NCBI GenBank assembly: GCA_003999685.1
Contig: CP021229.1
Span: 186,001-250,000, forward strand
DNA from: Taiwanofungus camphoratus
Taxonomy: Eukaryota; Basidiomycota; Agaricomycetes; Polyporales; Taiwanofungaceae
Reading direction: 5' to 3'
Length of the DNA stretch: 64,000 nucleotides
In this document: positions 36,133-47,047 of the stretch, piece after piece
How the letters are laid out: the number at the start of each line of letters is the position of its first letter
Position numbering within the stretch: the stretch's first letter is position 1
Notes under the pieces: model-generated
The model's input: only the letters and a program-made list of their open reading frames with translations
The model's database searches: none
What the model was told of the DNA's origin: nothing
Position numbers and translations under genes: made by a program

Positions 36133-36581
36133 TGCTACATAGAGACTTATGTACTGTGAGTTTGGCTACTATCCATATTTATGACATCTGACCCCGATTG
36201 CGAATGTAACTCTAGTTATCTCATAATGTGTTAATGTTGACCGACATCACTTTTCTAGCACTATACACCAGGATACAGTTCTGCTTCGACTATAGCGACC
36301 TCTGCCAAGAAGCACTTCCAAAGAGTGCGTTTTAATCAAGAAGCTGACCTCCTGGATCTGTTAAGCGGTGAAACATGCCGCGCTCACGCACACTAGCAGG
36401 AGAACTCAACACCGCGTCTTAGTACTGGCTTACTTGTTGCGGTATATAAATGCTGATTTCATCATCATCATAGCAGGAGAACTCACCGGAAAGGTAGCAA
36501 TTAACCTACAGGATACAAGTCACATTGCAGTCCGTGAATACAAAATTGATACATGGCTATACATAATACATAAGGTATATT
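36133..36581. other. convergent intergenic region
   Basis: It lies between the ends of MRPS8 (+) and AVO1 (-). It is AT-rich with no coding signal. Confidence 0.5.
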
Positions 36582-39500
36582 TTAACTGACATGCCTGCTC
36601 CTCCTCGACTGCTTGATGGTCCCCGGCCGCTCCATTGCCTGCTTCAATCCGCGAATTGTTTGGGTAATCTCATCTGAAACACCCATTAACATGCACGACG
36701 TAAAACCTATGTACAGGACTTACTGGCGATCTGCGGGCTCTCCGCTTCGAAGTCATACCGTTTCATGTGTTCTTGATCGACGTGTACAATCAGCTTAAAC
36801 GTAGCGCTCTTCTTACTTGATTGTTGACAAGTGACAACACTCTTGAGATGGTACGATGTCGTCTTGCCGCTATCGAACACATGTTTCGCCTTGTTCGATG
36901 TTGGAATGATCTGCAGTAATTGTGAGTCAACGTCATTCTCACATAAAGATGACGAAAGCACCCACGTAGATATATCCACCATCAATGAGCAGAAGACGTG
37001 CGCTCCGGGTCACCAGCATGGGTGCTTTCCGGTAGACAGTGTATTTCTAGATAGCGGTCAACACAAAGCCTGTCTAATACAGAAGAAACATCACACACCT
37101 TATAAGCGTTCTGATAATCAAAGAGCATGTTGAATGGTTGTTCAGGGGCGTCCGAGGCACGCTTAAAGATGGATGCTATAGCGATAATTCTATCAGCCAC
37201 ACGACCTTCAAGTGTTCCATTAGATGCGTACCATTAGGGTCAGAGGTTCTGTCGGAACCATGGCCCATTTCTACTCCGTAGTCTTTCAACATGTTCCTCT
37301 TCGTTAATATTAGATCCCGCTTGCCCTGGAGACTTTTTACTGTGCGGTCTAGGGGTATGAAGACTTTCACAGGTCCAAGGTCAAGAACCAGGGCATAATC
37401 TTTAGGATCGCTTAGTTTGCGCTTCTGACAGACCATATCAAGGACTTCAGCCATATACATCCCACCAGAACTGCATTGAAGCCGTATCCATACGTCATGC
37501 CCATCAGTTAGTCATTGGTGTGTATATCAATGTTGGACACTCACGCTTGGATAGTTGTGGAAACATGACCTGCGTCTGCCGTATCTGCAATCCTGATCCT
37601 CAAAAATTGCGGTGGTCCGTGACTCGAGGATGGCCCCAATGAGCTCGGAAGCATCCCAACCAAGGAACCCAAGGAACTCAAACCTGCACTCGTTCCCAGG
37701 AACGAATCTGCAGGAGGGGCGAGCCCTGCCGCTGCAGTAGTGGCATTCAAAAGCCCTGTAGATTTCTTTTTCTTCACGACGATGCGAGACAAACGACGCT
37801 GGATCTTTGACTCAAGCATCTTGTTTTGATGAACTGAAAAAGTACCACAACGATGAGAAAATCGTCGACAAATCAGCAATTGTGATTGAACCAACCTTGA
37901 GCAGGAGTAGCCTCAAGGACAGCATATGCATCGAAGTTGAACTTCGAGATCTTGCCAGTCCGATCAGGAGCTATAGCGCGGCATTATGTCAAGCCCAATA
38001 TACGAGAAAGACGAGTCGCATACGAGGAAAATCCTCATCCACTTCTCCGTCCTCTTCCGCAATCCTGAAAATCCAACCTACCGCCGAGCACTTCGTCGCC
38101 CACTTCGGGTCCTCCTCTCCATCGAGACCTTCATCAAGCTTAGGCAACCACCCTTCTTCCCAGTAGCTCCACAGAGCAAACCCGAGAACCTCTTCAACAG
38201 TTGCGTCTTTCCTCACATTGAGCTGGAGAGATTGCCCGGCGGGCTGACGTGTATGAGGAAAGTAGACATTGACAGACATACTTTCTGCTTCTGAACGACC
38301 CGATATAGCACTGTAGAGCTCAGTGAAGGGATTCGAGGAAGAGGAAGAGCTGGACTCGGCTGCCAACATAGCGGTCAGTGCGGATTTGACTGGGTGGGGT
38401 GGTGGAACTGGGCGGCGGGTGAATAAATCGTCTGAAGTCCAATCTGAAGGTTGTAGGATAGAAGAGATTGAGGGCACGGCAGGCCGTGCAGGCGCCCTCG
38501 TTTGGGCGTTCTCAATCTTGGGTATAGGAACGACCATATCGAAACCAGCTTCGATGGGAGCTGACTCTTCTGGTCGATCTTGGGGAACTTCCGCTGATTT
38601 CTCTTCATTATTTCGACCTTCCCTCACTGGACTGAGTCGATTGCGCACACGAGCGCTATTACTAGGAGGTAGTGACGAGCCAATCATAGAAGATTGAGAG
38701 GTAGACATTCCAGACAGAATCGATACTCCGTCGGAGGTGCTATCTGAATGAAGAGCTAGTCCACGACTTGCCGAGAACTCACTGTGTGCAGAACGTTGAG
38801 TCAGTACCCCAGGACATTCAGTAGTGGGAATAGTCGCATACGGGTCGAATTCGTCAGCATCAATCTCCATACCATCGTCCGCATCTGCGACAAGATCAAA
38901 TTCTTCCTCGTCTTCGTCAGCAATGATGTCCTCCCCCTCGTCTTCCTCTGATTCTGACTCCGATGATGAGATTTCCGGATTCAAATTCACAACAGGGATC
39001 GAAGGTTTGGTAGCTAGAACTCCCGGTGGGCCACGAGCAAGCATACGTAGCCTTCTCCTTGCTTCCATCTCGGCCGCACCTTTGAATTTGGGATGAAATT
39101 CCGGAGACAGTTCCCTCGGAGGCTCATTCTCTTCCTGCACAGCAATGCTTGTGGGTGATACACCATTTGCTGGACTGCCCTTCTCCAACAGTTTCGCATC
39201 GTCTGGTTCAGCAGGTTCCGCAGAAGCAGGAGCAGCGGCGGGTAACTCGGATGGATCCAGTTCCTCTGCACCAGCAACAGCCTTAGCTGCTGTCTCACGT
39301 TCAGAACGCATCGAATATCGAAACGAATTCTTGGAGAGGGACGCGCGCTTTCCCGATACACGGAGACCCATTGCACCCGCTCGAGACGGACCCATAATGG
39401 TTGTGGTATACTTCAAGCCAGTGGCTCCAGGAAAACCAGAACCCAAATTGCGACGACTGGCAGGTGTCGATTCATCGTCACTTGGGGCAGGGCTTGAAGG

Positions 39501-39728
39501 TATGGCAAGTTCTGGCCACCTCTCTACGTCAGCTAGTCCGGAGGCAACGATGTAAGGGTTAGAATGATATGACGGGTCAAGCGAGATAATCCTAGGCCCA
39601 TAAGGGTCCTCAACATGGCGGAGGTAATTCAGCCGCAGGCTGTGAATGAGATAACTACGGAGACGTTAGCTTTTCAAGCATGCCGGACAGTTGCAAGGCA
39701 CGCACTCCGGGTCACTGATGAGTGACAT
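36582..39728 (-). CDS. AVO1: TORC2 subunit Avo1/Sin1 (897 aa)
   Basis: Sin1 anchors TORC2 at the plasma membrane and presents AGC kinase substrates. Nine exons fit in frame: 39728-39706, 39654-38024, 37970-37896, 37833-37545, 37470-37232, 37175-37099, 37046-36966, 36910-36724, 36673-36582 (897 aa). The N-terminal conserved region has YLIHSLRLNYLRHVEDPYGP. A long acidic/Ser-rich linker follows. The CRIM domain (VNVYFPHTRQ, RKDATVEEVLGFALWSYWEE, IAEEDGEVDEDFP) lies near residues 430-540. The Ras-binding-like domain (DYALVLDLGPVKVFIPLDRT) is near 660-720. The C-terminal PH domain (GKTTSYHLKSVVTCQQSSKK, RYDFEAESPQIA) is near 780-870. Domain order is complete. The first exon is only 23 nt with a GTGCGT donor. 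A 930 bp upstream gap is available for its promoter. Confidence 0.95.
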
Positions 39729-40658
39729 TGTATTTGTACGCTACGCTATGTCCTCAGTATGATGCGCCGCCGCCAGCAGAGTGCCGCTGCAAGCAGTAGC
39801 ACAGATATTACTGGTAACTTTCGAAAATGGCGGTCTGAAGCATGAGATGCTTGCGTGAACTGAAAAGTTGGGAAACTGATGGTGATGGTTGACCAGGAAA
39901 AGCAGTAGTAGTTGCTGTAGCAGCGCGACTGCGACTTGGAGTACCGTGAGCGTCAGGGCGGGCTCCTCGGCAGCTTTATCCAAGACTCTTCACACCATCT
40001 CGTCTGCAGTTAGACTTACACAACCACGAACGTCACTCTGTGCAGACGGTCGATTCTGAGTACATGAGTAAGTATTTTATGCTTTATGGCAACATTGCTC
40101 CGAGGTATAGCCAGGGAAAATTGAGCCATAGCCTATGAGTGAGCGAGAATCTGCAGTGTAGGTATTTCAAAACGTATCGCTTCCGTGTTTCCAACATATG
40201 CGTTCTAAACACATTGCATACTAGGTCATGACCGTTATGCATCCTCAGTTCCCTCGGGGCCCAGATGACTGCTGATACAAGACGGCAAGCAATAGTATAA
40301 TGGGCGTCCGTGGTCGCCAACAACCACTCCAATAGGTGCGGTATGATCGAGATGAACGTGGTGACCCAACAATGTGCATTGTGCTTTGCATTGGGTTTCA
40401 CTGATCCCACTTCAGAAGTTTAGTACTGAAGCACCAAGTCCCCGCTTATTGTCTGCGGGCTGCTAATGCAACAGTGGAAGCGTGGATCGGATAGTATTGC
40501 TACGGAAGTGGGAATTGATCGTAAGACATGACGTTTGATTCACTGTTGGCATGTTCAATCCTACATTACATTCACTCAACAAAACAGCGATTGCCGTTTT
40601 CCTTGATACTTATCCTTGACGTGATCAATCTTGTGTCGCCAAGAAGCATCTTCCACTT
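39729..40658. other. 930 bp intergenic, AVO1 promoter and MATE 3' flank
   Basis: No convincing gene. A 108-codon minus-strand frame at 40084-40410 has no domain, no splice partners and no family resemblance, so I do not call it. Confidence 0.5.
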
Positions 40659-43340
40659 CTAGCTTTGTGCCTCAGCGTCATCCCGTGAGGTCTTCTTGTC
40701 AGCTTCAAGCCGAATTCTGACTTTCTCGACCTCCCTACCCCAGTCCGTTCGCACGCAGATCCATACGCCTATAGCAGCGCAACATACCAATGAGATGGTC
40801 AAGCCGATCCACAGTCCGTGAAGCTGCATGCCACGCCAGAACGTGAGCCATATTCCGAAGGGGATGCCTGACAATCGAATAAAAAACAGTAAGCGAAATG
40901 AATGTCGGGAAAGGAAACCCGAAGCGCATACCGATCACATAGTAGGCACTGAGATTACAGATCCAGATTTTGACAGTCAATCGTTCACAGCACTGTCGAG
41001 AAGCTTATCTTATTACGTACCTCAAGTTCAGCAACGCACCCGTGAACTATGTCGCAATGATGAGAAGATGGACTTCGCAACTCTGAAGAAAATACCTGCC
41101 TGTTTACCCACCGCCCTCAGGATCCCGCCAGTAACACCACCAAGTCCATCAAAAACTTGGAACAGTGCTACCAAGGGAAGAATAGATGCCACGAGTTGCA
41201 CAACCTCTAAAGACCAGATTAGCCACTCTCACAAGTCGCAGATCGATGAGCCACCGACCAGGATCGTCATTGAATAGATGTGCCCATGACTTTCTAAATA
41301 TCATGAACATTGTGCTGCGTAACAAGATGACATAAGCACAAGGAGAGTGCACGGACGAAGTCGTCGCAAACCTCCAGACGAAACTTATGGCTAGCGACAT
41401 GAGGATGGAGACGTTTGCAGCCACTCCTGCACGCTTCGCCTTTTCCTTTCCTAACAAATTGCCGATCCTGCAGAGTTATGGGAGTTCGTATCAACGTGAG
41501 TCAGAAGAAACCTTGGTCACTTGCGCATCGAGAACTTGGTACACACCGGACAGAAGTGGCCACGCTGAGTGCAAAAGGAGCCTGGTATGTGGTAGAAGCA
41601 GAAACAAGCAGGACAGATTGAGTTGCGAGTGCAACTGGCCCTAGCCTATACAATGCAAGACGATGACCGTGAGCTCTCGCCATACTCTACACTCTTGATC
41701 GGAGGACGTGACAAACACTTACATGCTAGCGGCGACTGTAAGTTAGGCAAACGTATGATCAGAAAATATAACGGAGTCGCTCAGAGATAGCGTCGCTCAC
41801 GGCCTACAAGTTCCCAGGACCACCATTCCGATGCCGTTTGGCCTGAAAATGATATTATTCGTGGTGATATACAAGATGGATGTTCAAAGAAGCCATACCA
41901 ACTCCTGCGAGACCAAGGTGCACTAGGACACCCAGACTCGTGAAGCAGCGTCTTGACAATGGATGCCACGCAGTTTTCGGGACGAAAAATACGCCATATA
42001 CAATGGATGCCGCCGAAATAAGGTTGAAAGAAATAGCGGTAGCGATAGGGGCGCCGATAAATCCCAAGCCGAACGGCTTAGGGCCCCACACTGCAACAGA
42101 CAGATAAGTGTTCAGAATATGCACAGCATCTGGGATCAATACGCACCAAGGAGGTAATTAAGAAGCGCATTTATGGGCGCTATAACGAGAATAATGCGGG
42201 TCGGAACCGTGAAGAGGCCTAGTCAATGTCCTTCGAGTCAGCCAACGTGCGTATCGGAAAAAAGGTAGGACGTGTTTCACCCTGCGACTGAAAGTAACGT
42301 CTACGAAGCATGAAGGTCAGGCATGCGTCAGGAAGTCGAAGACACGTTCGTGTATGACGTACCGTGAAATCGCATTGAACGTGTAGGCCGGAACACCGAG
42401 GACAAGGAATTTCAGGTAGGTGGCTGCAAGGTGTGCGACCTCGGGGTCCTGCTTGAGAAGGAGCAGGATGGTCTCCGAGCTGAACCAGATGAGGATTATG
42501 GGCTGCAGCACAAATCGTCAGCTCAATGCCAGATACACCGCGGAAGACTTACCACTAGTATGGCTGCCATTACAACGGCTGGAGCCGACCGTCAGTGATA
42601 GAACCGAATTATCGAGGGAAAGTACCAACCCATCCGCTGGGCCCAAAGTCCGACAAGCTGTGGTTGAGACGACGTCCATGCTCCAGGAAGCATGGTGTCT
42701 AATGTACTTGTAAATCCTTGGATGATGCTAAAACCTGTTACACTAGCCGTCATGGACCCAAGGGTCGAGGCAGCGAGAGCAGTTGTTGATAAGTGTCCTA
42801 TTGACACTACAGATGCTATGACGAGTGAATACTCCAGGACATGCGTTCTGAGATAGAGTTTAGCACATTATGGATATGAATGAACTGTACAGTCTGTTAT
42901 ACGAACCCAAAGACTGGTAGGGTATATTTTGTGAGAATAGCTAGTTCTTCCCGGAACATATTCACCGAGTGCTCCGTTTCATTAGTATTTTCTCGATCGA
43001 CCTCTTCTTCTATGCGGGGGACAAGAGGGGCCAACAGAGGAGTACTTTCGTTGACATTTGGAACCTTGGGACCTGAACGATACCCAGACTTGTCCGGGAG
43101 AGGGCCCATGGTAGGACTGAAGGGGTCGATGTAGGATGTAGGGAAGCTGCGGCGGCGGGTTATCTGTGACTTGGACCTAGGCACATTCAGTTCATCTCTG
43201 GGGGCCTCGGGGATACTCTCTTGTTCATCAAAAACGTCTTCCTCGTCATTCTCTTCATGTGCAGCAGCATAACGGGATAATAGGGCATAGTCAGAGGGAA
43301 GCGAAGAGGGGGTAGAATAATGGACGTAAGTTGACGACAT
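40659..43340 (-). CDS. MATE-family efflux transporter
   Basis: It is a multidrug/toxin extrusion antiporter expected to export cations or drugs in exchange for protons or sodium, with about 12 membrane helices and two MatE halves. A cytosolic N-terminal tail of about 140 residues precedes LTKYTLPVFG, the first helix. Later blocks include GHLSTTALAASTLGSMTASV, FIQGFTSTLDTMLPGAW-like sequence, YLKFLVLGVPAYTFNAISR, GLGFIGAPIATAISFNLIS, PVALATQSVLLVSASTTYQ, FRKSWAHLFNDDP and GIWLTFWRGMQLHGLWIG near the C-terminus. The start at 43340 was chosen because it opens the Ser-rich tail directly after a short divergent promoter. Splicing is intricate: one intron (41047-41099) uses a GC donor, and a 13-nt exon (41723-41735) is needed to keep the frame between SWELVGL and MLGPVALA. 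The distribution of introns is dense in the second half. Confidence 0.9.
41723..41735 (-). other. 13-nt micro-exon of the MATE gene
   Basis: The sequence (TCGCCGCTAGCAT on the minus strand) is flanked by a CAG acceptor and a GTAAGT donor. With it the frame runs ELV-GLAASMLGPVALA, the expected loop between two MATE helices; without it the frame is lost. Confidence 0.7.
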
Positions 43341-43657
43341 TTGACAAGCGGCAAAGGGTGTTTTAGCAATGAAGAATGATACAATTGCAGAGCACACGAC
43401 CTGTTGAGGATCTTAATAACTATAAGTATCGGCTCTGGCGCCTTACAAGCGCTCAATATTGGGATTGTTACCGTTATATCGGAACGGACAGGCCAAACTG
43501 TAGGCATTGCTAACTTGGGTAAGTTCTGCCACTACAAACATACTTAAGAAATTGATGTGCTTACACGTGCAACATTTCTTACCTCCGTAATCGGAGTTTG
43601 AACAGTTGTTAGGTCGAGGGTCCAACTTGTCATCATTAACTTCCATTCGCAAAATCC
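43341..43657. promoter_or_regulatory. divergent promoter, MATE / SAM50
   Basis: The 317 bp between the divergent start codons at 43340 (-) and 43658 (+) contains no gene. Confidence 0.5.
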
Positions 43658-45568
43658 ATGGAGGATTCAGAACTGACGGCTCCTCCACTAAAACCACCTT
43701 TATCCAACTCGTCAGCACCTCGCGACAAGGAGCCCGATGCAGCCGACCTCAACAAACTGCGAAAATGGCAAGAGGAACGCATCGCCCGAAAACTACGTGG
43801 GGAATACGAGTCAGCAGTGCTTCATTTGGCTGAAGTGGTTGGTCCTTCCATTCATGTTTCCGTCTTGTGTCTTTGATTGTTAGTTTTAGGTCAACAACAA
43901 TCTCTCTACGCCGCTCCGGATTGCTTCCATACGCGTAGAGGGCGCCGTCAAGACTCGCAGGTCCTTCCTCGGCTCCATCGTCACTCCGTTCCTGCCCGCG
44001 TCTTCGTCGCCGTTTGCAGCTAGCGAGTCAACGCTTGAATCGGTGCTCCACACAACTAGGCATGTCGGCAGTCTGTTGCAAGAGACCGACCTTTTTCAGA
44101 GCGTCGAGGCCAAACTCGAGTCGAGCCGAGACATCTTCGCGCAGGAAGGCGATGTGGACATTGTGTTCAAGACACGCGAGAAGGGCCGGTTCTACCTGAA
44201 CACGAGCACGCAAGTGGGCAACAATGAGGGCGGCGCCGTACGTATAGTACATTTCCCTGTTTGTTCGTCGCTAGTAGAGCCGCATGCTGATGCAGGTTCG
44301 CACGGCTTCAGAGCGCTACGTGCCGGATCCGGAACGCGTTCGGTGGGGCAGAGACGTTCGAGGCGAACCTGGCGTTCGCGACGAAGACGCGAGTGTCGTA
44401 CAACGCGTCGCTGACTGCGCCGCTGACTCCGTCACTCAAGACGCGGGCCGAGCTCGCGGTGTTCGGTCTGGAGCGGGACAACACGAGCTATGCGAGCAGC
44501 TACGAGGGCCTGCGCGGGCTCAAGGCTGTTGTCAGGGTGAGCTAGGTCAGCTTGTCTCCTCGTCATCGCGCGGCGAGTGAATGAACATCCCCGCTTCCCT
44601 GCAGACCGGCACGCTCGCGAGCGGCATGCACGAAGTCGCGTACGAAGCCGTGCTGAGACATATCAGCAATCTCACGCCGTCGGCGTCTATAAGGTGTGTA
44701 TGGCGGCCGGCTCATGCACGGATGCGGCTAAACATTTTCCCGGTAGTATGAGGGAAGCAGCAGGACAGAGCGTCAAGTCTGCAGTGTCTCATTCGTGGGT
44801 ACGCGATACTCGCGACGACAGGCTCATTGGGACTCGCGGATCGTATATCAAGCTCTATCAAGAGTTTGCAGGACTCGGCGGGGATGCTTCTTTCTACAAA
44901 ACCGAGGCGCACACCCAATTTGCTCGACAGCTTGTTCCCGGTGTTGTAAGTTCGATTGTGCCAATTGTGCCGGCCCGGTGTTGATTTACGACTTGGCAGA
45001 CAATATCCTTCGCCGCGCGGACCGGTCTGCTTTGGGGCCTTGGCAAGCCCTCCCTATTCCCTGACCGCTTCCAGCTGGGTGGTCCAGTGAGCGTAAGGTT
45101 GTTCAGAGCGAACAGCATGGGCCCACGTGATGGCCGTAAGCTTTTCAAGATGTTGAGCCAACCTAATCACTAATTTGCTTCACTGCGTAGCCGACTCACT
45201 CGGCGGCGACTTGTACTGGTCAACTGGCCTCAGTCTGATTTCTGACATTCCCCGGAAGTCCCATTGGCCAATCAAGGCACATGCGTTCGTTAACGCCGGG
45301 AGGCTCGATGCCGTAGACAAGTGTCCGTTCTATCTGTTTCGACCGTTTGTTCCGTTGACCCAAGCCGTACTCGTACCCCACAGCACAACCCCTGATAGAT
45401 AACGTCCGTGCAAGTATCTCAAAACCGTCCATCTCTGCCGGTGTAGGCTTGGTGTACAAGCTGGATCCGGTCAGGGTGGAGGTCAACTTCGGTGTGCCAC
45501 TTGTGGTGAGCAAAAGCGATGGTGCTCGGAAGGGGTTCCAGGTAGGGATAGGATTGGACTTCCTGTGA
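43658..45568 (+). CDS. SAM50: Sam50/Tob55, mitochondrial outer-membrane beta-barrel assembly protein (497 aa)
   Basis: Sam50 is the Omp85-type barrel that inserts beta-barrel proteins into the mitochondrial outer membrane. Eight exons fit in frame (43658-43837, 43890-44237, 44312-44536, 44605-44693, 44747-44945, 45000-45135, 45191-45322, 45384-45568), giving 497 aa, the family's usual size. The N-terminal part contains a single POTRA-like region (RVEGAVKTRRSFLGSIVTPF, FQSVEAKLE). The barrel shows IRNAFGGAETFEANLAF, SHSWVRDTRDDRLIGTRGSY, FQLGGPVSVRLFRANSMGPR (the Omp85 VRGF-like lid loop is here VRLF) and the C-terminal strand GFQVGIGLDF ending in Phe-Leu. The frame across the second intron is fixed by the acceptor inside CTTCAG|AGCGCT rather than by an earlier CAG. 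Confidence 0.95.
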
Positions 45569-47047
45569 TATGTCGACATCAAACTATAATCACTCTTTCC
45601 ATGCTCGAGTCTTTGTGTGCAGTGGAAGCGCCATGCGCCTCGTAGAGTGCGTGACAACGGTGAGTGTGGACAAAGGATGCTCGCTGTCCTTTGTGCGTCA
45701 TGACGACCGATGCACGACTGGCCACCTAGCCGGAGCTACAAAAACCCTCTTTGCGAGCCTCTGGTCTTCGTTCCTCTTGTTTTCATTCTCTCACCTCGAT
45801 TTGTTTAAGCCACTCCAGCGATGTGCTTTGTGTATCAACGAACCTATCGCTACAGTGCTTGTCTGCACCTCATTCCGACCGGTGAATACTATGAACAATC
45901 TTGTCATGTATGCGAGCAGAACATTTCCGGATGTCCCGTTGAGCACCTCCTATTTCTGGTGAGTGTCCCTGGAATGTGCTATTTCTGTGAGCAGTATACC
46001 GTTCAGGCTGCCTTGAGGACCCCATTTTACGTCCCTGCCTTTAGCGGCGACCTGATGGTCGGTGTTGCCGTGGCGCCGTTGCTGACAATTGACAGACGGC
46101 AGCGCGTTGAGGCTTGGGTCCGCAGCCAAGCAGGGCACTCCGCCGCTTTCAGGGCGGGTTGGCATTCTTCGAATTGACCGCCATGCTACTGCCGCCGTAA
46201 GTGTGCTGACGACCAAAAGTGCCATATCTCGTACATGATGACAGATGTATTGCACACTTTTCCTATACGATCGTACACAGCGGCCATGTTCGCGTTCCAA
46301 CTGAATGTCCCGTCTACAAGAATCGAGTTTGTACAATCATTGAATATTGAATGCTGTGGCGATAGCCGTTGCAAGTAAAGCGTCAGGTGTGATTCTGTCT
46401 GATTCTGAAGTTGCCAAAGTGCCCTGATCCAAAGACCGCCCGGGTGTGAGCATGTGCAAGTGGGGACGAGAAGCATGAGATCGACGCGCCAAGCGGCCCA
46501 CAGATAGGGAACTGCCTGGTGATTTATTGCGATACAAGGTATAGATTGGAAAAGAAAGCATAAGCGCTGCGACATGAGTGGGCGAGCGCAAGGCACTGGC
46601 AGATAAGCGAGCACAGCTCAACAGGGGCTGCTGCAAATACAATCGGTGCTCGCAAGGAACGCGGACGCGCCTGTAACGCGATCGAGGTCGTGTGCAATGG
46701 TTCACGTGACGTACTCCGCTTTCGCGTTTGCTCACAGCGCGGTGTTCCATCTCTTCTCTCTGCTATGTACATGGTGTTCAGTATTCAGTTGGGAGGTATG
46801 AAGCGGTGTCATGCTCATGCAGCATTGTTGACTGTCTACAGATCTAACCGATAGCCGTCAGCTCAGGAACCTCTGCTATCATGGTTATCCAAACGTCTTA
46901 TCTCTGCTTCCCGACTCCAGATAGTAGCCTGGCGTCAACGGGGGTTTTACTTATGGTAGATCAGTATTTATACCGGATAGATAGTCGTATGCCATGAGAA
47001 GAACTCGGTCTTCCCCTGGGACCTCTTCCTCGTCATCGTAGGTTAAC
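45569..47047. other. 1.5 kb intergenic, SAM50 3' flank to OPT promoter
   Basis: Mostly non-coding by eye. The only frame with any gene-like character is the Cys-rich one at 45821-46177, listed separately. Several open frames on the minus strand (46.2-46.8 kb) lack domains and splice logic. Confidence 0.45.
45821..46177 (+). CDS. possible small Cys-rich hypothetical protein
   Basis: An ATG-opened frame of 118 codons has regularly placed cysteines in its first half (MCFVYQRTYRYSAC, CHVCEQNISGC). This resembles the short C...C-rich proteins common in mushroom-forming fungi, but I cannot name a family. A GTGAGT at about 45960 and a CAG 48 nt downstream could be an in-frame intron. No function is proposed, and it may not be a gene. 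Confidence 0.3.
   Translation: MCFVYQRTYRYSACLHLIPTGEYYEQSCHVCEQNISGCPVEHLLFLVSVPGMCYFCEQYTVQAALRTPFYVPAFSGDLMVGVAVAPLLTIDRRQRVEAWVRSQAGHSAAFRAGWHSSN

Noticed and set aside
38323-39555. Plus-strand open frames opposite AVO1 (124 and 136 codons)
   Set aside because: Shadows of the Ser/Glu-rich coding strand of AVO1; no independent support.
40084-40410. 108-codon minus-strand frame between AVO1 and MATE
   Set aside because: No domain, no flanking splice signals, and it lies where the AVO1 promoter should be.
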